Shown: positions 19,040 through 31,603, numbered from the stretch's first letter. The stretch: DNA of 64,000 nt from Schumannella sp. 10F1B-5-1 (GCF_006517535.1 NZ_VHQH01000002.1:358166-422165), one strand, 5' to 3'. The notes: a model not told the origin generated them from the sequence alone. A program made the numbers and translations.

Positions 19040-19900
19040 ATGCGGTTCATCGTCGGCTACACCAGCACCCCGACGGGGCGCGACGCCCTCGCCCTCGGCG
19101 CGCGCCTGGCGAAAGCCGCGGATGCGCAGCTCGACCTCGTCCTCGTGCTGGGGCGATCGGAGGCCGTCGGCACCGCCGACTACCAGGCCAAGCTGCACGC
19201 GACGGCGGAGGGCTGGCTCGCCGAGGCCGCCGCAACCGTGCCCGGTGATGTGCGCATCCAGACGCACCTGATCGACGCCGAGTCGTTCGCCGAGGGACTG
19301 CTCGACGCCTCACGCGAGCTCGAAGCCCGCTTCCTGGTCATCGGCGCCGCGCACGGCGGACTGCTCGGCCGGGTCTCGACGGGCAGCGTCGCCGGAGCCC
19401 TGCTGCACTCGGCCGAGGTGCCCGTCGTGCTGGCTCCGTCGGGATGGGCCTCGCGCCCCTATGCCATGACCGTGCCGATCTCGCGGGTGAGCTGCGCCAT
19501 CGGCACGCGCAGCGGCGCCCAGCACCTGCTCGAGGAGGCGATCGGCGTGACCCGGCGCCTGGGAGCGCCGCTGCGCCTGCTCTCGCTCGTCGCGCTCGAC
19601 CGTGCCGGCAGCGTCGCCCCTCCCGAGGCCGTCGAGGCCGGTCGCGAGCACGCCGAGTCGCTGCTCGCCGCCGCGACCGAGGTGCTGCCGGCCGACATCG
19701 AGGTGAGCACCGAGGTCGCCGCCGCGCCCGGCGTCGAGGCGGCCGTCGCCTCGATCGACTGGGACCCCGACGAGGTCGTGCTGCTCGGTTCGAGCCGCCT
19801 CGCCTCGCCCAAGCGCCTGTTCCTCGGCGCCACCGCCGCGCAGATGCTGCGCGAGCTGCCGGTGCCGGTCGTCGTCGTGCCGAGCGCGCCCGCGAAGTAG
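19040..19900 (+). CDS. Universal stress protein, tandem USP domains
   Basis: 286 residues forming two UspA folds. Domain 1 (about 1-140) opens with FIVGYTSTPTGRDAL and keeps the ATP-loop signature IGAAHGGLLGRVSTGSVAGALL. Domain 2 (about 150-283) opens with VSCAIGTRSGAQHLL and ends LFLGATAAQMLREL then VPVVVVPS, with a degenerate nucleotide loop. Tandem USPs in actinobacteria bind ATP and respond to hypoxia or stress. AGAAGGAG precedes the ATG. The 136 nt between the amine oxidase and this gene show no clear terminator, so co-transcription is possible. Confidence 0.88.
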   Translation: MRFIVGYTSTPTGRDALALGARLAKAADAQLDLVLVLGRSEAVGTADYQAKLHATAEGWLAEAAATVPGDVRIQTHLIDAESFAEGLLDASRELEARFLVIGAAHGGLLGRVSTGSVAGALLHSAEVPVVLAPSGWASRPYAMTVPISRVSCAIGTRSGAQHLLEEAIGVTRRLGAPLRLLSLVALDRAGSVAPPEAVEAGREHAESLLAAATEVLPADIEVSTEVAAAPGVEAAVASIDWDPDEVVLLGSSRLASPKRLFLGATAAQMLRELPVPVVVVPSAPAK

Positions 19901-20011
19901 AGGAGTCGACGGGAGCGCGACGCGCTTCCAGGGGTCCGTGCCGCGCGCCCGGGCCCACGAGACGCGCATCGTTCGCCCGGGTCGGCGTCGCATCCCGCGC
20001 GTCACTCGTCG

Positions 20012-20140
20012 AGGGTGGCCAGAGATGCCCGCGACGCGCCGCGCTGGGAGTGCATTCGTGGCCACCCTGGGCTGTGTGCTCGTCGAGGGTGGCCAGAGAT
20101 GCACACGGCACGCCGCGGCGAGCGTGCATTCGTGGCCCAT
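20012..20140 (+). repeat. REP-like palindrome cluster B (2 copies)
   Basis: Units at 20012-20068 (complete, arms AGGGTGGCCA and TGGCCACCCT) and 20086-20140 (right arm decayed to TGGCCCAT). They lie in the 417-nt gene-free interval 19901-20317, 111 nt after the universal stress protein stop. The rest of that interval shows no gene. Orientation matches cluster A. Confidence 0.85.
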
Positions 20141-20317
20141 CGACGGCCGCCGCGCACCGCGCGTTCACCTGCGCGACACCTGCCGTGCGCACGGACTCGA
20201 CAGGGTGACCGAGGGTCCGCCACCGCGTACGCGACGTGATCGCCGCGCTCGGCCGGACCCGCGCATCCCCGCCCAGTGACTCCGCGCCCCGTCGGAGTCC
20301 GGACCGAGAGAGACCCC

Positions 20318-22186
20318 GTGCTGCGTATGCTCATCCGCGCCGGCGGAGCCGCCGCGATCGCCACCGCCGTCGGCGGTGCCGCCCTGATCGCCCCGGCCCC
20401 CGCCCGTGCCGCCGAACCGATCGTCGACGACGTCCCCGCCGCATCCTGCGCCGCCGGCGGCGTCACCGACCCCTACCTGTGCGCGCCCGTCGGCGACCTG
20501 CTCGAGGTGCGCATCGGCGACGTGCACCCCACGCAGCCGTCGCTCGGCTACGACGAGGTGTTCTACAAGCTCGGCCGCTACGAGCAGGGCAAGGTCAGCC
20601 AGGACGAGGTCGGCAAGGGCTTCGGCGACTGGTGCGAGGCCAACGGGCAGACGGATGTCGTGTCGGCCCAGGCGGGCGCGACGATCCTCGACCCGAGCAC
20701 CTTCGAGTGCGAGGTCCCGGTCGGCGACGAGACCGCCGACTCGATCGAGCCGATGAAGACGGTCGTGATCGGCCCCGGCGGCGTGCCCTACCTGACCGAC
20801 GGGCACCACACCCTGACCAGCTTCGCCGAGACCCTCGGCGGCGGACTCGACGTGCACGTGCGCCTGCGCGTGCTCGGCAACCTCAGCGGACTCAGCGAGG
20901 CCGACTTCTGGCAGACCATGCAGACCAACAAGTGGGTCTGGCTGAGCGACGTGAACGGCGACCCGATCCAGCCGGTCGACCTGCCCTCGAGCGTCGGGCT
21001 CGCGAACTTCGACGACGACCCCTACCGCAGCATCCTCTACTTCGGTCGCGACATCGGCTACGTCGCCAACGGCGAGATCCCGTTCCAGGAGTTCTACTGG
21101 GGCGAGTGGCTGCGCGGCCGCACCGACATCGACGTGAAGAACTGGAACCAGGACGACCCCGCGGCCACGCTCGCGCTCGTGAAGAAGATCACGCAGGCGC
21201 AGGTCGCGCTCGGCGACGACCAGGTCGTGGCCGGCGGCTTCACCGCGAAGCAGCTCGGCAAGCTCGCCGCCTGGAACGACGGCAAGAAGGAGACCGGCGG
21301 CGAGTTCGGCAAGCTCTCGAAACCGTACAGCGACGACAAGCCCGGCAAGGTCGCGCACATGGCGAACTACCGTGCCTCGGCTCGCCCGCTGACCGTGCCG
21401 GCGACGCCGGCGACTCCGACCGCCGCGATCGGCCCCGAGGCGGCGTCGGATGTGCTCGTCACCTGGACCGCGCCCGCGACCGGACGCCCGGTCGGCTACA
21501 CCGTCGTGCTCACCCCGACGGCGTCCGGTGCGCTGCCGCGCACCGTGCAGGTCGACGGGGATGCGACGAGCCAGCTGTTCGAGGGCGTCGCCCCCGGCGA
21601 TTACACCGCCACGATCACCGCGTCGAACAAGGTCGGCGAGTCGGAGCAGTCGCCCGCCTCGGCGCCCGTGACGGTCGCCGAGGAGACGGACCCGACCGAC
21701 CCGACCGATCCCTCTGACCCGGAGAACCCGGCCACGGGTGACGAGAAGCTCGTGATCTCGGGCTCGCTCACCGCCGGCGGATCGATCATCGTCGACGGCA
21801 CCGGCTTCCGCGCCGGCGCGGTCGTCACGCTCGAGCTGCACTCCGACCCGGTCGTGCTCGGCTCGGCTATTGCGGACGACCAGGGCGCGCTGCGGCTCGC
21901 GGCGAGCATCCCGGCCTCGACGCCGGGCGGCGCCCACACGGTCGTCGCGCTGATCGACGGCGTGCAGGTCGCCGGCCAGGCCGTGCAGATCGCGGCGGCG
22001 CCCGGCGCCGGTGCGGGTGCTGCGGCATCCGACCCGTCGCTCGCGAACACGGGTGTCGACACCCTGCCGGCGGCTGCGCTCGCGGCGCTGACGCTCGCGG
22101 CCGGCGTGGTGCTGCTGCTCCTGCGTCAGCTGCGCCGCGGCGCGCGCCGTTCGGCCGCCGCCGACACCGCCGACAGCGAGGTCTGA
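20318..22186 (+). CDS. Secreted ParB-like protein with FN3-like domain and LAxTG wall anchor
   Basis: 622 residues. A signal peptide (cleavage about after PAPARA, residue 31) is followed by a ParBc_2-like domain (about 50-330) with VGDVHPTQPSLGYDEVFYKL and DGHHTLTSFAETLGG, motifs of the putative ParB-like nuclease family. Next come an FN3-like module (about 350-440), an Asp/Pro linker (TDPTDPTDPSDPENP), a beta-rich domain (VISGSLTAGGSIIVDG), and LANTG at residue 575. A hydrophobic helix and an Arg-rich tail close the protein, which is a class E sortase-type sorting signal. GTG is chosen because GAGAGAGA lies 4 nt upstream; an ATG three codons later is possible. Activity of the extracellular ParB fold is unknown. 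Confidence 0.8.
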   Translation: MLRMLIRAGGAAAIATAVGGAALIAPAPARAAEPIVDDVPAASCAAGGVTDPYLCAPVGDLLEVRIGDVHPTQPSLGYDEVFYKLGRYEQGKVSQDEVGKGFGDWCEANGQTDVVSAQAGATILDPSTFECEVPVGDETADSIEPMKTVVIGPGGVPYLTDGHHTLTSFAETLGGGLDVHVRLRVLGNLSGLSEADFWQTMQTNKWVWLSDVNGDPIQPVDLPSSVGLANFDDDPYRSILYFGRDIGYVANGEIPFQEFYWGEWLRGRTDIDVKNWNQDDPAATLALVKKITQAQVALGDDQVVAGGFTAKQLGKLAAWNDGKKETGGEFGKLSKPYSDDKPGKVAHMANYRASARPLTVPATPATPTAAIGPEAASDVLVTWTAPATGRPVGYTVVLTPTASGALPRTVQVDGDATSQLFEGVAPGDYTATITASNKVGESEQSPASAPVTVAEETDPTDPTDPSDPENPATGDEKLVISGSLTAGGSIIVDGTGFRAGAVVTLELHSDPVVLGSAIADDQGALRLAASIPASTPGGAHTVVALIDGVQVAGQAVQIAAAPGAGAGAAASDPSLANTGVDTLPAAALAALTLAAGVVLLLLRQLRRGARRSAAADTADSEV

Positions 22187-22193
22187 GCACCGA

Positions 22194-22246
22194 GGCCGAG
22201 GCTGCTGCCGCCATCGGCGCGAAACGCGCGGGCGGTAGCCTCGGCC
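22194..22246 (+). terminator. Hairpin that ends the ParB-like gene and contains the next promoter's -10 box
   Basis: GGCCGAGGCT (22194-22203) pairs with AGCCTCGGCC (22237-22246), with an inner GCCGCC/GGCGGT stem. The right arm overlaps the TAGCCT box of the GH13 gene. Confidence 0.45.
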
Positions 22247-22247
22247 C
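22236..22247 (+). promoter_or_regulatory. Leaderless -10 box of the GH13 gene
   Basis: TAGCCT plus 6 nt before ATG 22248, embedded in the right arm of the hairpin at 22194-22246. Confidence 0.55.
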
Positions 22248-24326
22248 ATGCTCCAGCCGGCACTCGAACCGCACCACGACGGCTCACCGCTCTACGTCTC
22301 GAACGGGCATCCGCAGCTCGGCGAGGTCGTGCGGGTTCGGGTGCGCATCCCGCGGGCGTGGGGGGATGCGCGGCGCGTGCTGACCCGCTCGAACCCCGAT
22401 CACGAGCCGCGGTACACCGAGGCGGAGATCGTGGCGGGCGGCGCGGCGGCGATCGGCACAGGCCGCGCATCCACTGACGCCGTCTGGTGGGAGGCCGACC
22501 TGACGGTCGAGAACCCGATCCACGGCTACCGCTTCCTCATCGAGCGCGCGGACGGCACCGCCTGGTGGCTGAGCGCGCGCGGGCTGTCGCGCACCGAGGC
22601 GCGCGACATGAACGACTTCCGGCTCGTGACCTATCCCGAGCCGCCGGAGTGGGGTCAGAGCACCGTGCTCTACCAGGTGTTCCCCGACCGCTTCGCGCGC
22701 AGCGAGCTGGCCGACCGGCGCGACCTGCCCGACTGGGCCGAGCCGGCCGCGTGGGGTGACGAGGTCATCCACGTGGGGCCCTCGACGGCGACGCAGTTCT
22801 TCGGCGGCGACCTCGACGGCGTGCGCGAGAAGCTCGACCACCTGGTCGGCCTCGGCGTGACGATGATCTACCTGACGCCCGTCTTCCCGGCGCGGTCGAA
22901 CCACCGCTACGACGCCTGGTCGTTCGAGGAGGTCGACCCGCTGCTCGGCGGTGACGAGGCCCTCATCCGCCTGGTCGAGGCGGCGCACGAGCGCGGACTC
23001 AAGGTGATCGGCGACCTCACCAGCAACCACTCGGGGGATGCGCACGAGTGGTTCCGCGCCGCGCACGGGCAGCCCGGCGCGGCCGAGAGCGACTTCTACT
23101 ACTGGCTCGACGACGAGCAGCAGGGCTACGTGTCGTGGCTGGGCGTGCCGAGCCTGCCGAAGCTGAACTGGCACTCGCACGAGCTGCGGCGACGCTTCAT
23201 CGAGGGGCCGCGCTCCATCGTCGGGCGCTGGCTGGCCGAGCCGTACAGCCTCGACGGCTGGCGCATCGACGTCGCCAACATGACCGGGCGCTACCTCGAC
23301 GACGACCTCAACCAGGAGGTGCGTCGCATCATCCGCCAGACGATGATCGACGTGAACCCCGACACCCTGCTACTCGGCGAGTCGACCAACGACGCCGCGA
23401 GCGACTTCACCGGCGACGCCTGGCACGGCGCCATGACCTACGCCAACTTCACGCGTCCGCTGTGGAATTGGCTGCGCGAGCCCGGCTCGCCCGCGCCCGG
23501 CGGCATCAACGTCACGCTCGGACGCACCGAGGACTTCAGCGGCCTCGAGTTCTGGGACCAGCACCGCCGCTTCACCGCCGAGCTCGCCTGGCGGGTGCGG
23601 CTGCACACCATGAACGCCCTCGACACGCACGACACCCCGCGCTTCCTCACGCACGCGCGGCCCGGAGCCGTGCCGGTCGCGTTCGGCCTCGCGGTCACGC
23701 TGCCCGGCATCCCGGTCGTGTTCGCGGGCGACGAGTTCGGGCTGGTCGGCGACGACGGGGAGCACTCGCGCACGCCGCTGCCGTGGTCTGACGTGGATGC
23801 TGCTGCCGACTCGATCTCGCTCTATTCGACGCTGATCGGGCTCAAGCGCGCGCATCCCGCTCTCAACGGCGGCGGGCTGCGCTGGCTGCACGTCGCCGAC
23901 GACGCCCTCGTGTTCGTGCGCGAGGCGGCGGAGGAGACCGTGCTCGTGGTCGCGGCCCGGGCGGACGCGCGCGTGGAGCTCGGAGCGGGGGCGCTGCCGG
24001 GCGGGGTGGCGGCTGCGCTGCCGGATGAAGCGACGGCTGGGGCGGACGCCGTTGCAGATGAGGGCGGAGTTCGAGCCCCCAGCGAGCTCGATGCCCCCAC
24101 CCATCCGAAACGCGGCACCGGCGTCGAGCGCATGTTCGGCGCGGCCGAGCTCGAGCTCGCGGACGACGGGAGCGCGCGCATCCACTCGATCGGCATGGCG
24201 TTCACGGCCTGGCGCCTGCCCGGTGTGGCGCTGCCGGACTTCCACCGTCCGGCCGACGACGCGGCCACGCTCGCCGGCTCGGGCGACGTGACTCCCGAGC
24301 TCGCGCCCGAGGTGTTCGAAGACTGA
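22248..24326 (+). CDS. GH13 alpha-amylase-family glycosidase
   Basis: A 692-residue cytoplasmic (no signal peptide) GH13 enzyme. An N-terminal beta domain (about 1-125) is followed by the catalytic barrel. Conserved regions are visible: MIYLTPVFPA, the nucleophile region DGWRIDVANM, the acid/base region LLLGEST, and LDTHDTPRF with the last His-Asp. Neopullulanase, cyclomaltodextrinase or alpha-glucosidase activity are all possible. The C-terminal domain carries a low-complexity stretch (ALPDEATAGADAVADEGG). It is followed on the opposite strand by treZ-treY-glgX, so a part in alpha-glucan turnover is likely by context. Confidence 0.88.
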   Translation: MLQPALEPHHDGSPLYVSNGHPQLGEVVRVRVRIPRAWGDARRVLTRSNPDHEPRYTEAEIVAGGAAAIGTGRASTDAVWWEADLTVENPIHGYRFLIERADGTAWWLSARGLSRTEARDMNDFRLVTYPEPPEWGQSTVLYQVFPDRFARSELADRRDLPDWAEPAAWGDEVIHVGPSTATQFFGGDLDGVREKLDHLVGLGVTMIYLTPVFPARSNHRYDAWSFEEVDPLLGGDEALIRLVEAAHERGLKVIGDLTSNHSGDAHEWFRAAHGQPGAAESDFYYWLDDEQQGYVSWLGVPSLPKLNWHSHELRRRFIEGPRSIVGRWLAEPYSLDGWRIDVANMTGRYLDDDLNQEVRRIIRQTMIDVNPDTLLLGESTNDAASDFTGDAWHGAMTYANFTRPLWNWLREPGSPAPGGINVTLGRTEDFSGLEFWDQHRRFTAELAWRVRLHTMNALDTHDTPRFLTHARPGAVPVAFGLAVTLPGIPVVFAGDEFGLVGDDGEHSRTPLPWSDVDAAADSISLYSTLIGLKRAHPALNGGGLRWLHVADDALVFVREAAEETVLVVAARADARVELGAGALPGGVAAALPDEATAGADAVADEGGVRAPSELDAPTHPKRGTGVERMFGAAELELADDGSARIHSIGMAFTAWRLPGVALPDFHRPADDAATLAGSGDVTPELAPEVFED

Positions 24327-24344
24327 CCCGGCGGTTGCCCTCCG

Positions 24345-24549
24345 TGGGTGGCCACGAACGTCCGCGACGCGCCGACGCGGGCGTGCGTTTGCGGCCACCC
24401 TCGAAGCGTGAGATGTCGAAGGTGGCCACGAATGCCCACGACACGCGGGTCGGGACGTGCGTCTGTGGCCACCCGTGTCGCGAGATGTGGCGAGTGCGGC
24501 CAGCAATGCTCGCGACTCGCCGTCGCGGGCGCGCGTCTGTGGCCACCGT
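24345..24549 (+). repeat. REP-like palindrome cluster C (3 copies)
   Basis: Units at 24345-24401, 24419-24474 and 24493-24549, the third with a decayed left arm (AGTGCGGCCA). They fill most of the 327-nt gap 24327-24653 between the convergent GH13 gene and treZ, starting 18 nt after the GH13 stop. The remaining 104 nt to treZ show no feature. Confidence 0.85.
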
Positions 24550-24653
24550 CGAGCGCGACGCTCACGTGTGGGCCCTGCGTCGGGGTGGGCGGCGGCGCGC
24601 GGAGTTGCAACGCCCCGCGGCCTCGCCGGGACGCGCGGTCCTCCCCACCGTGC

Positions 24654-26543
24654 CTAGAGCGTCAGGCACAGGAGCGCGGCCGAGTCGGGCGGCAGCGTGA
24701 TGACGCCCTCGGCGGGCGAGACGACGTCGTCGCTCGTGCGGAACAGCAGCTCATCGGCCGGCAGCGAGTAGTCGCCGAGGCCGAGGTTCACCGCGACGAC
24801 GAGACCCCGGATGCGCACCGCGAGCGTGCGCGCCTGCTCGTCGACCGTGGCCGACAGCTCGTCGAATGTCGTCGACCCGAACTCGGGCAGCTCGTGCCGC
24901 AGGCGGATGAGCTCGCGGTGCAGCTCCAACAGGTCGCGGTGCTGCGGCGCATCCCGCTCGCTCCAGTCGAGCTTCGAGTTCGCGAACGTCGCGGGGTCCT
25001 GCGGGTCGGGCACGACGTCGGGGTCCCACCCCATCCGCTCGAATTCGGCGATGCGCCCCTCAGCGGTCGCGCGGCCGAGTTCGGGCTCGGGGTGCGAGGT
25101 GAAGAACTGCCAGGGCGTCGTCGCGCCCCACTCCTCGCCCATGAACAGCATCGGCGTGAACGGCGAGAGCAGGTTCAGCACGGCCGCGACGGCGAGGCGG
25201 CGCGGGGTGAGGGATGCGGTGAGCCGGTCGCCGGCGGCGCGGTTGCCGATCTGGTCGTGGTCTTGCGCGAAGGTCACGAGCGCCGAGGTCGGGGCGTCGC
25301 TGGGGATCGGCTTGCCGTGCTCGCGGTCGCGGAACGACGAGAAGGTGCCGTCGTGGAAGAAGCCGCGCGACGCGGCCTTCGCGAGCGCGCCGAGCGGGGC
25401 GAAGTCGGCGTAGTAGCCGTCGGTCTCGCCGGTCAGCGCGACGTGCACGGCGTGGTGGTAGTCGTCGCTCCACTGGGCGGTGAGGCCGTAGCCGGACGGC
25501 GCGGCTGTACCGGTCTCCCCGCCTGCCGAAGCGCCGCCCGCCGAAGCGTCGCCCGACGCGGAGTCGCTAGAGCCCGCATCCCGCGCCGTGAACATGACCG
25601 GGTCGTTGAGATCCGACTCGGCGATGAGCGTGATCGGGCGGCCGAGCGAGGCCGAGAGCTCGTCGCCGATCGCCCCGATCTCGGCGAGGATGTGCGGCTC
25701 GCGCTCGTCGAGCAGCGCGTGCACCGCATCCAGTCGCAGCCCGTCGACGCCGTACTCGGCGATCCAGAGGCGCACGTTGTCGAGGATGTAGTCGCGCACG
25801 GCCTGCTCGTCGAGGTTGACCGAGTCGCCCCAGGTGTTGCGCGAGCCGGTGCGCAGATACGGGCCGAAGCGCGGCAGGTAGTTGCCGCTCGGGCCGAGAT
25901 GGTTGTAGACGACGTCCTGGATGACGGCGAGCCCGCGTTCGTGCGCCGCCGCGACGAAGCGGCGGTAGCCTTCGGGCCCGCCGATCGCCTCGTGCACCGT
26001 GTACCAGGCGACGCCGTCGTAGCCCCAGTTGTGCGTGCCGTTGACGCCGTTGACCGGCAGCAGCTCGACGAAGTCGATGCCGAGCTCGACGAGGTGGTCG
26101 AGTCGCTCGATCGCCGCGTCGAGCGTGCCCTCGGGCGTGTAGGTGCCGATGTGGAGCTCGTAGATCACGCCGCCGGCGAGGGCGCGACCGTGCCAGGGGT
26201 GTCCATCGGGGCCAGCGCCGGCGGGGCTGCCGCCCGCGGCGCCGGCGAGGGGATGCGCATCCACGACCTCGCTCGTGCCGTGCACGCCGTCCGGAAGCCG
26301 CCGCCCCCGCGGATCGGGCAGCGGCGTCGTGTCGTCGTCGAGCAGGAAGCCGTAGCGGGCGCCGACCGGGAGCGGGGCGCCGGTCCAGGCCCACCAGCCG
26401 TCGCCCTCGCTGCTCGGGCCCTCGCGCTCGAGGTCGCCGGCGTCCGCGCCGTCGAGGTGCAGCCGAACGCGCTCGGGGATCGGCGCCCAGACCCGCGGGC
26501 GGAACCCGTCAATCGTGCCGCTCTCGCCATCGATCTCGGGCAT
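24654..26543 (-). CDS. treZ: Malto-oligosyltrehalose trehalohydrolase
   Basis: A 629-residue GH13 enzyme that hydrolyses the bond next to the terminal trehalose of malto-oligosyltrehalose, releasing trehalose. The N-terminal [17 protein letters not shown] carbohydrate-binding module, [32 protein letters not shown] (nucleophile region), [12 protein letters not shown] (acid/base) and [15 protein letters not shown] are typical of TreZ. An Ala/Gly/Ser-rich insert (about 30 residues, [16 protein letters not shown]) interrupts the barrel between ARDAG and SGYGLTAQW. It is the last gene of glgX-treY-treZ, starting 1 nt after the treY stop. Confidence 0.93.
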   Translation of the reverse strand: MPEIDGESGTIDGFRPRVWAPIPERVRLHLDGADAGDLEREGPSSEGDGWWAWTGAPLPVGARYGFLLDDDTTPLPDPRGRRLPDGVHGTSEVVDAHPLAGAAGGSPAGAGPDGHPWHGRALAGGVIYELHIGTYTPEGTLDAAIERLDHLVELGIDFVELLPVNGVNGTHNWGYDGVAWYTVHEAIGGPEGYRRFVAAAHERGLAVIQDVVYNHLGPSGNYLPRFGPYLRTGSRNTWGDSVNLDEQAVRDYILDNVRLWIAEYGVDGLRLDAVHALLDEREPHILAEIGAIGDELSASLGRPITLIAESDLNDPVMFTARDAGSSDSASGDASAGGASAGGETGTAAPSGYGLTAQWSDDYHHAVHVALTGETDGYYADFAPLGALAKAASRGFFHDGTFSSFRDREHGKPIPSDAPTSALVTFAQDHDQIGNRAAGDRLTASLTPRRLAVAAVLNLLSPFTPMLFMGEEWGATTPWQFFTSHPEPELGRATAEGRIAEFERMGWDPDVVPDPQDPATFANSKLDWSERDAPQHRDLLELHRELIRLRHELPEFGSTTFDELSATVDEQARTLAVRIRGLVVAVNLGLGDYSLPADELLFRTSDDVVSPAEGVITLPPDSAALLCLTL

Positions 26544-26544
26544 C

Positions 26545-28958
26545 TCAGTCCTCCTCGAGTCGGGTGAGCAGCGCGACGGGATAGGTGTCGAGCAGCTCGG
26601 CGACCGCGAGCTCGCCGCCCGGGACGATGCGCCCGGTCAGCACGTCGACGAAGGTCGAGTTCTCGACGATCACCGTCGTATCGCCCCAGCCGCCCGCGGC
26701 ATCCAGCCCGAGCGGAAGCCGCGTCGCGATCGTGATCGCACCGCCCCGGTCGAAGCCGACGACGTGCGCGGCGGCCGTGCCGAGCGCGGGCAGCGCGGTG
26801 TAGCGCTCGAACAGCTCGGGGCGGTCGCGCCGCAGCCGCAGCGCGCGCGAGACGACGAGCAACTTGGCGGCGCCGCTCTCGTCGACCAGCGGCAGGGCCC
26901 CGGCGTCGATCGCGGCGAGCTGCGCGCGGCGCTCGCCGAAGTCGACCGGACGCCGGTTGTCCGGATCCACGAGCGAGCGCTCCCAGCCCTCGCTGCCCTG
27001 ATAGACGTCGGGCACGCCCGGCGCGGTCAGCTGGATGAGCTTGGCGGCGAGCCCGTTCGCGTAGCCGGCGACGCGCATCCGCTCGACGATCTGCTCGACA
27101 TCGGCGGCGACGGCCGCGTCGTCGAAGAGGTCGTCGATCAGGGCGTGCAGTCGCGACTCGAAGGTCTCGTCGGGGTCGTTCCAGCTGGTCGAGACGCCCG
27201 ACTCGCGGGCCGCCTTCTCGGCGTAGCCGTGCAGCGCCTCGCGCTCGCGGGGCCACGCGCCGACGATCGACTCCCAGAGCAGGTTCTCGAGCGCGCCGTC
27301 GCCGAGCGCCCGCCGTTCGCGGCGGCGCGCGATGAACGCGGCCCACTCATCCGGGATCTCGCTGATCACGGTGATGCGCGCGCGGGTGTCCTCGCCGCGC
27401 TTCGTGTCATGCGTCGACAGCGTCGTCATGGATGCCGGGAAGGTCGCGAGGCGCGTCTGCTGCCGCCCGTGGAATTCGTCGACCCCGATCGAGAACTCGC
27501 TCGGATCGGCGCCGACCTCGGTCAGCGACGCGAGCCGCGAGGTGCGGTAGAACGCGGTGTCTTCGACGCCCTTCGCCATGACCATGCCCGAGGTCTGCTG
27601 GAAGCGCAGGGCGACGGGATGCGCGGGGTCGCCGAGCGCCGCGTGCAGCTCGTGGATCGGCGCCGCGAGGTCGGGGCGCCGCACGAGCGCCGCCTCGGCG
27701 GCCTCGTCGAGGTGCTCGGCGCCGAAGGGCAGGTAGCTGCGGTAGACGGGGAAGCAGGCCAGCAGCTCGGCCATCGCATCCACCAGCTGCTCGGGCTCGG
27801 CGCCGGGCGCGCCGTCGGGGCCGGCTCCGGCACCGGCCCCGCGCTCGGCGAGGTGCTCGCGCACGAGCCGCCGCACCTCCGAGCCGAGGATGCCATCGGC
27901 GATGCCGCGCTTGGTGGCGTGGATGAGGTCGGCCCAGGCGACGCTGCCGCCGCGCCGCAGCGACGCATCCAGCTTGTCGAGCGCCACCCGGCCGGCCGGG
28001 TCGACGAGCACGCGGTCGATCTCGGCGAGGGCGTCGTAGCCGGTCGTGCCGGCGGCCTTCCAGAACGGCGGCAGGCTCTCGCCGTGCTTGAGGATCTTCT
28101 CGACCAGCACGTAGGTGTCGTCGGTCGCGGCGGCGAGGTCGTCGAGGTAGCCGCCGGGATCGCGCAGGCCGTCGGGATGATCGACCCGGATGCCGTCGAC
28201 GAGCCCCTCGCGCACCCAGCGCACGATCTCGACGTGCGAGTCGTCGAACACCTGGCGGTTCTCGACCGTCAGGGCGGCGAGCTCGTTGACGGCGAAGAAG
28301 CGCCGGTAGTTGAGGTCGGTGTCGGCGCGGCGCCAGTCCATGAGCTCGTAGTTCTGGCGGGCGACGATCGCGAGCAGTGCATCGGCATCGAGGGCGCCCG
28401 CGTCGAGCCCGGCCGCTCCGTCGAGGCTGCTCGGCGCGAGCGGGAAGCGGTGGTCCCAGTAGCGCAGCTCGGGCGTCGACTCGTTCGATCCCTCGGCCCC
28501 GCCCTCGATCCGCAGCGCGCCCGACGCGGCCGCCTCCTCGAGGGTCTCGCCGAGCACCGGGATGCGCAGCTTGCCGTCGCCGGCCTCCCAGTCGATGTCG
28601 AAGTGGCCGGCGAACGCCGAGTCGCGGCCGTGCGTCAGCACGTCCCACCACCACACGCTCTCAACCGGCTTCGACACCCCGACGTGGTTCGGCACGATGT
28701 CGACGAGCACGCCGAGTCCGTGGTCGCGGGCGGTCGCCGCGAGGGCGTCGAGCCCCTCAGCGCCGCCGCGCGACGCATCCACGATCGAATGGTCGACGAC
28801 GTCGTAGCCGTGCATCGAGCCGGACGTCGAGGCGAGCAGCGGAGACAGGTAGAACCAGTCGGCGCCGAGGTCGCGCAGATAGCCGGCGAGCTCGGCCGCA
28901 TCCGCGAGCGTGAACTCCGGCGAGATCTGGAGTCGGTACGTGGATGCGGGGATCCGGC

Positions 28959-28962
<4 letters not shown>
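26545..28962 (-). CDS. treY: Malto-oligosyltrehalose synthase
   Basis: An 805-residue GH13 transglycosylase that converts the reducing-end alpha-1,4 bond of a maltodextrin to the alpha,alpha-1,1 bond of a trehalosyl end. [20 protein letters not shown] at the N-terminus, [40 protein letters not shown] (nucleophile region) and [12 protein letters not shown] (acid/base) are characteristic, as is the C-terminal [11 protein letters not shown]. Its ATG overlaps the glgX stop by 4 nt (ATGA) and the treZ ATG follows its stop by 1 nt, so the three are one translationally coupled operon. Confidence 0.95.
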
Positions 28963-31373
<2,411 letters not shown>

Positions 31374-31538
31374 GAGGGCCTTCCGCTGTGGTGTGGGGCT
31401 CGAAGAGGTGGTGCGATTCCGTGCGCTTCACGCTACCGGCGGGGCGGCCGGCTCGGGAGTGCGGAAGGCGTGGATGTGCAGAGTTGAGGGTTGTGGAGAA
31501 GCGCGCGGAACGAGGCAGTGGCGCGGGGCGTCCGTGAC

Positions 31539-31560
31539 GCTCGGGATGCGCATCCCGAGC
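31539..31560 (-). terminator. 22-bp perfect palindrome downstream of a hypothetical gene
   Basis: GCTCGGGATGC-GCATCCCGAGC, no loop. It lies 44 nt beyond the stop of the minus-strand gene 31604-31963 and upstream of the glgX promoter, so termination is the simplest reading; an operator is possible. Confidence 0.45.
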
Positions 31561-31603
31561 GGGTCTCGAGTGACGCAGAATGCCCGATCGCAGCGCCCGC
31601 GAA

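Noticed and set aside
16720-19050. 776-residue open frame on the minus strand
   Set aside because: It is antisense to the amine oxidase and overlaps the SRAP gene; composition is the Arg/Ala/His-rich pattern of a shadow frame in GC-rich DNA.
24348-26567. 739-residue open frame on the plus strand
   Set aside because: Antisense to treZ, whose motifs are complete; the frame has no recognisable domain.
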